Assembly (NCBI GenBank): GCA_963555705.1
Contig: OY743170.1
Coordinates: 13,989,096 to 14,053,095, forward strand
Source of the DNA: Ligustrum vulgare
Lineage: Eukaryota > Streptophyta > Magnoliopsida > Lamiales > Oleaceae
DNA length: 64,000 nucleotides
Reading direction: 5' to 3'
The notes below the pieces were generated by a model that saw only the letters and a program-made list of their open reading frames with translations, searched no databases and had not been told where the DNA came from. The translations under genes were made by a program, and so were the position numbers. Positions 56,123 to 64,000 of this stretch are shown piece by piece (position 1 is the stretch's first letter; each line of letters opens with the position of its first letter).

Positions 56123-58930
56123 AGTTTTTGACGTCATTGCCGAGGATTATTAATTATTATCAATACCAATTAATTCTTACTTTATTTTGAATTTTTTCTT
56201 TATTTTAATTTTTTTTTTATTTCTTAGTTTTATTTTTGGGAACATTTAAAATGCTGTGAATTGTTTCCTATTTATTCATGGATTGAATGAATTTTCAAAT
56301 AGTTAGAACAATTATCAATGACACTCTGATCGAACAACGGTTCAAACTTATCTTATGTGTGATTTCTGTAGAGGAAATCATGTGTATTTCATTTCCCTAT
56401 TGCACCTAAGGATGCTATATGGAAGGTTGATTGTGTGGGGAATTATTATATTGTAGAGCAGGGGTGTCCACCAGTACATGCAGTTCAAGCTGAAACTAAA
56501 GATTTTGACAATCAAGATTTGATAATTTAGGAATTGTAAAATCAACAAGATGAAATTAATGAAATCAAGAAGTTGATGGGGGGCAGTTGACAGTAAGCAT
56601 GTCATAGAAACAACCAGTGCAGTTTCCAGAAAGTCATGTGAAAAGATCAGATGAGTCAGATAAATTAGCTGAAAAAGCTGAAGAAAAAGAAGAACAACTT
56701 GAAAGAGTGGATCAACCAGAAGAAAATAGCTGCCAAGAAGATGTCATTGTCCAGATATCAACAATTCAAATTCTAGACATCGAACTTGAGGAAACTTCAA
56801 TAAAAAATGAATATCAAGTGGAGCAAGAGGAGCTGATCACACAAGAGCAGACAAACAAGGATACACTTAAGGGTGCATACTTTACCATACAATCCTCAAC
56901 TTCATGATTGACTTCATCATAGGCACCGACGAAATGATTGAAATCTACATATTGAAGATCAAATTGAGTGGAAGTGTCTACATACATTACATGGGAAAAG
57001 TGGAATTTTGGTACATTAATCCAAATTGGAGCAAACTCCAGTAGCACAAACAAAGAAGGTTATCAAAAGCCTTATTTAGAGTTTCTTGAACGTCATGGTA
57101 AAAAGTCGGGCTTTAGACTATAATGGAGCGTTGGTTGGGATGTAACCCAATTCTTTTCCCTTTTATTTATTATGCTTTTGTTTGTTATTTCCTTATTTTG
57201 CTATAGTTACATGCGTTGTTTGTGCACTTGTTGGGTTTACCACGCATAATTGCATATTAATATGCATGTGTAGGATTTGCATAACATAGTTTCACTATTA
57301 GGCATGTTTAAGGGTGTTTTGATTTTTATGCAATTTTTATTAGTTTAGGTATTCATCATCATCCCAAGCACGCACACACATGATTAGAACTTGGATAGTT
57401 TCTTATTGGTGTTCATGTCCTCTAAAGTCATTCATCTTTTGTTTGCAAGGAGTACACCAATAAACACACCTCGAACCAAGTTGGAAAATGCAAGGAAATA
57501 GTAAAATTAATCCAAAGTGTAATCAAATGGAAGCTGCAAAGTAAAGAAACACATCCTCTACACCTAGAAAGTACTAGTACCTTCTCTGTTTTTTTTGTTT
57601 TACATGTTTACATCTATTTGACAACATTGAGGGTAATATATATTTGGATCAATTTTATACTCTAGTTAGAATAATGGACAACATGATAACTTGTTTTTTA
57701 TTGACTATTTTTCCATGCTAGATTTTCATATTCATGCACAAATAGCCATTATTGAATTACTACTTGCGTAGGAATGTATTTAATACATGTGGGTCTATTT
57801 ATAAAACTTGAACTTAGATATGACATATAAATCCCTAAACTTAGATCTTTAGACATCTCTTCCCTAAATTAGAATCAAACACAGTTCAAAAGGCAAGTTT
57901 GGAGCTAGAATTGTTAGAATGTGCATGTTTGATGGGTTGGAGGTCTGTGGTTCTTGATTTTGCACTTTAGTTAAAGCAGTTTGGTCAACGAGTATAAACC
58001 ATAACTAGCATAAAAACTGAAAAATGATAAAAGTCTTATTCTACTCTTCAAAGCCTTTTTGACTCGAGCAAGTAAGCTTGTAAGGGTGTTGAAACTTGGT
58101 ACCCTAAACTCAACTGAGTTAGGAGCTATCTTCCCAAAGCTCGTTATATGGGTCAATTAGAAATTAAGTAGAGAGGAGTGGACTTACACATAAGACAATT
58201 AAACATCTTTAACTTTTCTTTGTCACATTTGTAACTTAGGTAATTAAGTCTGAGAGGTTCTCTAAACCTGATGCCCTAAAGTTTTCTGGCTTGGGAGTTA
58301 CCAACACAAAACTCACTAAAGGGGTCACATAGAAAGCAAATAAGAAAAGTATTGCATAAAGATGGTAAGAGACACGGACGTGAAAAAAAGGTCCATAAAA
58401 AGTGCTTGGTATAAACTTTGTTGACTGAAACTGTGCAGATAAAAGGTGTAAAATTTTGGGGCACCTTTGACTTGTTGTGCATGCATATTTTTGATTCTAA
58501 CTACCCTGTGTAGAAAAAGCAAAGAAAATATTGAGAAATCACCACAGATAAAATCCAGGGATGTGAGAGAAGAATAGTAAGTTGTGATCATCCAGGAGCT
58601 TTGAAAGGAAAATCATTAGATAAATAGGGTTTACCACATGGGATTCGGACTTGATTGTGTATAATGAGCTACACAGTTTTAAGTTTATCTTTGCATGAGT
58701 GGAGGTTTGACATTGGCTAATCACACAAACACACGGAAATCTGGCATGAGATAACTAGAACTAATTTTACTTTGTTGTTCAAAACTCTATGCTAAGGTAC
58801 AAATTGATTTGGATTATTGAGGCATATGATAAACATGTTGACATGGAAAAAAGAATATTTACTTTGTTAAATTGATTTATTAGTTTAGTTTTACATTGTT
58901 CGAGGACGAACAATAATTCTAGTTTGGGGG
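56123..58930. other. Interior of the Athila-like element, no pol
   Basis: Early sequence (56340-56600) looks like a broken gag end with a zinc-finger-like CDFCRGNH reading. A 96-codon acidic, Glu-rich frame (56617-56907) follows; it is compositionally like gag-pol linker sequence and has no domain I recognise. GTTGGGATGTAACCCAA (57132-57148) is a palindromic motif that I recall from the 3' half of Athila elements. The remainder is non-coding. Confidence 0.5.
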
Positions 58931-60618
58931 TATTTATTTCAGTGCATTTATACACTTATTTGTATGTCTAAATTTGAATATTATGTTCTCGTTTTAGAAT
59001 AATTACTATTTAATTTGTGTTTATTTGTTTACTTTTTAGAAAATATTCCAAAAAGATGAAGAATGAGGAAATTGAGGGAAGAAATGCACAATTGGATGCT
59101 AATTGGAGCTAAATTGAGCAGTTCAGGAGTTTATGACATCAATCGGGAATCATGCAAGGTTTCAAAATGAAGAAATTAAGAGTTGGAGGACCCAATTAAA
59201 AGAGTTGAGAATTGAAACGTGCAAATCGAGAAGATTTGAAAGTATGAGGACTATATTATTGCAATTGAAAGTTGAAGGACTGAAGAGAAAATTAAATACG
59301 AAGGACCAACTTACAAATATCCAATGATTGATTTCGATCACAAGATGATAGTTTGACTATTTTTAGGAGTCAATTGGATGCAAGTAGAAGTAAAAAAAGG
59401 AATGAAATGTGATAAGAATATTAATATAAAATTGATTCCAACCGCACAAGATTTTGGATAGATTTTTAGTCGGACTTTAAGACCTAATTTTTGGGTAGTA
59501 AACGTTCGAATTGGGAAATTCCTGTTTAATTAATCATTATATCGCATTAAGCTATCGTTTTAACGCACTTTGAATCACCTCAATCGGATTAGAGAATAGA
59601 AAGATATGATTGAATCACTGAACGCTATGTAGATACCAAAAAAGACTCGTCTGCGGTTACAATTTGCTTTCTTTTTTCAACTAGGTCTCTTCTCCAACTA
59701 TAAATACAACCTCTTGGCACGAAATATGGAAATTTGCCTCACCTAAGCCATAACTCAGATTTTATCGTTCAAATCTTGGGAGATCAACGTAGAGCAAATG
59801 GGCGCGAGTTGAAGATCACGTGGAAAATTGATACTTGGTGCAAGCTTTTCCATTCTCTTGTGTTATTTTCGATGAATGCTATATTTTCTTTTTTTTTGTT
59901 CTTTAAACATGATGTGTAACTCATTTTCTATGTTGGGATGAACGATGTATCCTCGTTAATTATTTTAATTCCATATTTCTTTGTTTTAATGATTTGTTGC
60001 ATGCTCTGATTTATTATTGTGTTTAATGCGTGAATTAATTGGCCACTAATTTATGATTTGATGAATTATTTTCATAATCTGAGAGGTGATTTAATAACTT
60101 AGATCAATGTAATAAATCCGTTAATTGGACAAAAGATAGAGATATACTTTTTTTATTATCGTGGTCGTGTGTGAATGTTTGTGTTCTATGCATCTAGATA
60201 AGGAATAATTTGGACCTCCACAAAAATACAATGTTGACTTATTTAGGTAGAATTAATTTAAACTCGAGAGATGAATCTCAATATACATTAGTGAATTCGA
60301 TCGAATGCATATTTAGAAAATAAAACTGGAATTTGAGTTAATTTAATTGGTTAGGTAAAATTTTGAATCCCAACTACTTTACAATTGTTTTTAAAAACAA
60401 AACAATCTTCCAATTTAAATTCTTTAGTTAATTTTCTTAGTTTTAGATTTCAAACATAAAACTCATTCGTATGTTCAAATAGGGATAAGAACTAAGATAT
60501 TTAGGTACTTAATAGCAGTCCTCATTGGAACGATAATCCGGACTCGTTTGTCCACTTTATTAGTTTTCACGATTCGTACACTTGAGGGTATATTTTTCAT
60601 CGCGAAATAAAGTGAACA
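58931..60618 (+). repeat. Athila-like 3' LTR (1.69 kb)
   Basis: Follows AGTTTGGGGG and ends GTGAACA before the ACGCG duplication. TATA-like CTATAAATACAACC at about 59698. Confidence 0.85.
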
Positions 60619-60623
60619 ACGCG

Positions 60624-61742
60624 CAAGATTATTTACATGGAATGCACAAAATTTGTAGTAGAATGCATAAAATGTAAAGCAAAGACAATAAAAACCTAGA
60701 AAGGATAAATTCCATCTTTGATATGGAGTGTGATGCTTCGCAGTATTTGATTTTAGTGTTGATCGGAACAGAATAGGTAGTCGGAGGAGTTGTTAACATT
60801 GAGATAGGTCTTGGAACTTCGTTAGAGAAAGACAATAAAAACCTTAAGATGATGAAGACCAGCTTCGAGATCGTGTGAGACTAGTGCGCAGTCTTTGATT
60901 TATTTGCCGATCAGAACAAAATCGAAATTGTAAGTTTCAGTTTATGTTTTTATCAGAAAAATGGAGCATAGCATATGAAATTTCGATTAGAGAAGAGTAT
61001 AATAGTTGACAACTGATCACAAGAGATGGAGACAAAGACGAGAAGACTGAAGAATCTAAGATTCATGTGCAGAATGAAATGAGGAGAGAAAGAAAGTGAT
61101 CAAATGGAAAGGGGTTAAGTACACAATTACACACATGTAGGCTTGAAAATCTTTGTAACTAGGCATTTTGTAACTAATTACATAGGTATGAAAATAATTT
61201 TCAAAATCAGGTTTTTATTTTTTTTTTTAATTCAGAATTAGGTTCTATAATTAATTACAATTGTAATTCTATTTCAATTTGTAATTAGTTAAAAATTTAA
61301 ATTTAACTACAATTGCAATTAATTAACATCATCACCATCACCACCACCGATCACCACCTAATTTGTAATCAGTCACCGCCATAACCATCGTCGAAAATAC
61401 AATGTAACTTATTTCAATTTTGTAATTAATTACAATTGTAACTTATGAATTAGTAAAGAATTAATGTAATTCGAAATTTGTAATTAATTACATTAGTGTA
61501 ATTTGTAATCAGTCACTGCCACAATTGTCGTTGTCGGAAATACAATTGTAACTTTATTTTAATTCTGTAATTAATTACTGTTTCAGCTTTATTTCAATTT
61601 GTAACTAGTTATAATTGTAATGTCTTCATAAAATTTGGGGGCATGAAGTGCAAACAAAAAAAATATGGAAAATTTGCACCTCAAATAATTTAATTTATAG
61701 AATAAGGTCCCATCCCCAAAGTCGAATACCGTCACACAGCAT
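60624..61742. other. Spacer with degenerate tandem repeats
   Basis: Two units of about 150-160 bp share AAAGACAATAAAAACCT, GATCGGAACA / GATCAGAACA and GCAGT.TTTGATTT (about 60680 and 60828). From 61240 to 61620 a second degenerate repeat has units with ATTTGTAATCAGTCAC.GCCA (61349 and 61500) and many self-complementary TAATTACAATTGTAA strings. No coding signal. Confidence 0.6.
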
Positions 61743-61744
61743 GA

Positions 61745-62593
61745 TGTGTTCCGGACCCTGGACAATCGGAGTCATAACAGGCTTGACGGAAAAACTCAAG
61801 TAATTCAAGCCAAAGCGGAGTTAATTACAAATTGGAGCAAAAACCGGAGCAAAAAGGACCAGTTTGATCCTTACGGCCGTAACGCCCAGAAGGTCACGAC
61901 CATAATCCAATTACTGGTTAAGAGGCGAGATTTCAATTTTACACTTATGGCCATAAACAAACTGTCACGGTCGTAACATTCACAGGAAGAAAATCTTACG
62001 GCCGTAATAATTTCAATCTCGGCAGTAACATGCGATATCAATTTTGGATCAGAGAATCATTTACGGCCGTAACTGGATTCTTCACGGCTGTAAAGGAGCA
62101 GCGGATCATATTTTCGGGATTTTTTATATTTTGCATATTTTTAATTCCTTTTCTTTTATTTAGTTATTTTAGTATTTTACTTAAATTAGAATTCTATTTT
62201 GAGCCAGTTAGGGTTGACAGGTTTTAGTTTTACTTATTTATATTCTATTTCCATTCAATGTAATATCAGACTTTGATGATTGAATAAAAGAGATTGAATG
62301 TTTTTCAATTGTTTAATGGGTGGATTCACATTACAAACCCGAACTTATCAAGATTGATTATCTTGTGGCGTTCATCCAGAACTTATCAAATATTCGCGAA
62401 AGTATTTGTGGCTTTCAAAACCAGAAACTTATCAAAGAAGTTGGACAGATCCTTGTGGCATTTCGAAAGTCGTGATTCTTTATTCCGCATCATTGAGCCA
62501 TCGCATCGTGAATATCGGGTCATGATTCATCCGTCCAACCACAACCTGAGTTTGGAACTTTTCGACGTTTCTTCCGCGCTTCGAATCTCATCA
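61745..62593 (+). repeat. Gypsy 5' LTR with palindromic ACGGCCGTAA repeats
   Basis: Ends CTCATCA just before the PBS at 62596. Contains several copies of ACGGCCGT(A) and variants (61873-62095). Further on are four (G)AACTTATCAA..TTGTGGC-type units (62340-62470). The start (TGTGTTCC) is inferred from the TG rule; the other LTR is outside the window. Confidence 0.6.
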
Positions 62594-62595
62594 TC

Positions 62596-62607
62596 TGGTA
62601 TCAGAGC
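62596..62607 (+). other. Primer-binding site, initiator tRNA-Met type
   Basis: TGGTATCAGAGC, complementary to the 3' end of plant initiator tRNA-Met, directly follows the LTR. Confidence 0.85.
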
Positions 62608-63049
62608 TGGACTCTGAATTCAGGTTTTTTTATTCTATCCACTTTAATTCTTATGTTTATCATCGAGTCTGCTATAAGAATTATCCATAACTTGTTGTTG
62701 AGTCTTTCTTTTCTTGAGTGTTCTTCGTGCCAGTAAATTTTTTCAGTTTTGATCCATATAAAAATTCAACAAAAATTCAAAAGTGTTTATTTTGTTCGAT
62801 TCTTATCCAAATCCTGTTCCGTTTATTTTGTCGCGTTCGTGTCAAATTTTCGAATTTATTTACAAAAAAATATTTTTTTTATTATTTAATTCCGAAAATT
62901 CATTATTAAAAAAAAAAAGAACGTTACTCCAAAATTCAAGAATCACTTTTTGGAGTTTCTTTAAAATTTTTGGTATTCATTTCCTTCTAAGTCAATAAAA
63001 GTCGTTCTTACTATTTGATGTCTAAATCCACTTCATTCTTGAATTTTTT

Positions 63050-63964
63050 TTTAATGCCACATAAGGAATGGATTATGATCCGGGCTTTTTATTCCAAACT
63101 AGATGTAAGGGGTGCAGTTTGACGATTGATGGAAAGTGCTTTACTAATTTCGTTAGTAGTACCGTGGTTGAAAAATTAGGATTGCCCCTAAAACCACACT
63201 ATAAACCTTATAGGATGACGTGAATGAGGGAGTTTGGGAATTTCAAAGTAACCAAATAAGTTCTAGTGCCTATTACCTAGGGAAGGTATAGTGAGGTTGT
63301 ATGGTGTGATGTAGTGCCATTGAAGTCTTATCATATTTTATTGGGAAAACCTTGGAGATGTATGAGGGAGGCTATTTATGATAAGAGTATGCACATATAA
63401 AAATTCCTTAAGAAAGGGAAAACATGCGCACTATATGGGTTGACATTAGAGGAAGCACTAGAAGATTCAAGGAGGGTAAGGAAGGAGAGTGAAAAGTGGT
63501 GTAATAGGAGGCATCGTGGGGATAAGGATATTAAGAAGAAGGAGGGAGAGTTGAAATTAAAAACAAATAAACAAACTCCAAAATTTGATGAGGAAAATGT
63601 GGAGTTGGGAAGCGAGGAATTGATTAGGAATGAATTCGGAGTTGAGGTGGAAGTTCAAGATTTGAGCGTTGAATTGGACAATCCACGTTTGGGTAGTAAT
63701 GAGGTAGTGCACGAGCGTAGTGATAAAAATGTGGAGGTAGAAAATGTGGTTGAATTTGAGAGAAAAAAATTTGAAGAGGTGGATGAGCTAGAAAATCTTT
63801 AGTTAGAGGAAGTAACAGAGCTTGAGAGAAAAGGGATAGAGGGGGGCGAGCAAGAAGTTGCAAAAGGAGAACGAGGTGAAGAAAAGGGCCTCGTGGTTCA
63901 AAAGGTGGAATTGACGGTGATAATTCATGAATACAATGATCCATACCTTGTACCTCATGAACCT
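63050..63964 (+). pseudogene. Ty3/gypsy pol remnant: aspartic protease region and linker
   Basis: With frame changes, the plus strand reads a retroviral-type protease: LTIDGKCFTNFVS, then VEKLGLPLKPHYKPYRM, VVWCDVVPLKSYHILLGKPW (63300-63355), with the active-site Asp in IDG (63125). After a stop-rich stretch, a frame with ALYGLTLEEALEDSRRV opens. A charged Glu/Lys-rich linker runs to 63802, and the sequence ...LTVIIHEYNDPYLVPHEPN continues to the window end. Only about 450 bp separate the PBS from protease, so gag is deleted. RT and beyond, if present, lie to the right. Confidence 0.75.
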
Positions 63965-64000
63965 AACATTTCCCTCCCCGCTTTATTTAATTTTGTCTTG

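Larger units (their letters stand above)
54472..60618 (+). mobile_element. Athila-like (Ty3/gypsy) LTR element lacking pol
   Basis: LTRs at 54472-56122 and 58931-60618 align along their whole length. The duplication ACGCG flanks the element (54467-54471, 60619-60623). After the 5' LTR, TTTTTGACGTCATTGCCGAG is a diverged form of the tRNA-Asp-type PBS used by Athila/Tat elements. Before the 3' LTR, GAGGACGAACAATAATTC then AGTTTGGGGG is the usual PPT context. The interior is only 2.8 kb and has no protease, RT or integrase. The ends are TA..CA rather than TG..CA. Confidence 0.85.

Noticed and set aside
56617..56907. 96-codon acidic ORF as a host gene
   Set aside because: It lies inside the Athila-like element between the PBS and PPT and has only biased composition, so it was kept as part of the element interior.
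61345..61620. Possible origin of replication or scaffold-attachment array in TAATTACAATTGTAA repeats
   Set aside because: A+T-rich palindromes of this kind are common in plant spacers; nothing else supports a function.

Overview
This is nuclear DNA from a flowering plant, most likely an asterid eudicot. The evidence is a 13-exon plant glycoside hydrolase family 1 (GH1) gene of the terpenoid/alkaloid-glycoside beta-glucosidase type, AT-rich introns, and a nested landscape of plant LTR retrotransposons, CACTA transposons, MITEs and a LINE. No rRNA, tRNA gene, CRISPR array or prokaryotic operon was seen.

Host genes. Two tandem GH1 beta-glucosidase paralogs lie on the minus strand. Copy B (46658 to 37328) can be spliced by eye into 13 phase-consistent exons encoding 537 aa. 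Both catalytic glutamates are present, and the C terminus is a very basic tail that looks like a nuclear localisation signal. Copy A shows only exons 1-3 (5583 to 4436); the remainder must lie left of the window, beyond an intron that holds a LINE and a CACTA end. Intron 3 of copy B is about 5.1 kb and carries three adjacent related MITEs.

Mobile layer, left to right. 1-120: CACTA terminus inside a LINE remnant (121-3722). 6081-6984: CACTA-like foldback element with a 27-bp perfect inverted repeat. 8800-17250: fragments of one LTR family, interrupted by a very young element at 10001-16328. That element has identical 208-bp LTRs, an AAAAC target duplication, and PBS and PPT on the minus strand. 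It has no gag-pol but holds two intact intronless plus-strand ORFs: a LOG-type cytokinin-activating enzyme, and a cysteine-rich protein resembling betaflexivirus/carlavirus nucleic-acid-binding proteins. The rest of its interior is arrays of short hairpins. 17250-21750: AT-rich spacer with a Helitron-like end and tandem repeats. 21759-35658: Copia element (TSD TAAGT) whose 3' LTR is split by a 6.9-kb CACTA (28384-35313, TSD AAT) with decayed transposase genes. 47.9-53.8 kb: minus-strand Copia polyprotein remnant split by a 2.6-kb CACTA (48301-50902, TSD TCT). 54472-60618: Athila-like LTR element without pol (TSD ACGCG). 61745-64000: 5' end of a degraded gypsy element.

The most unusual object is the 10001-16328 element. 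A structurally fresh retrotransposon carries a growth-hormone-activating gene and a virus-like zinc-finger gene as intact cargo, plus hairpins that share a loop but have different, compensating stems. The identifications come from reading motifs; no database search was run.
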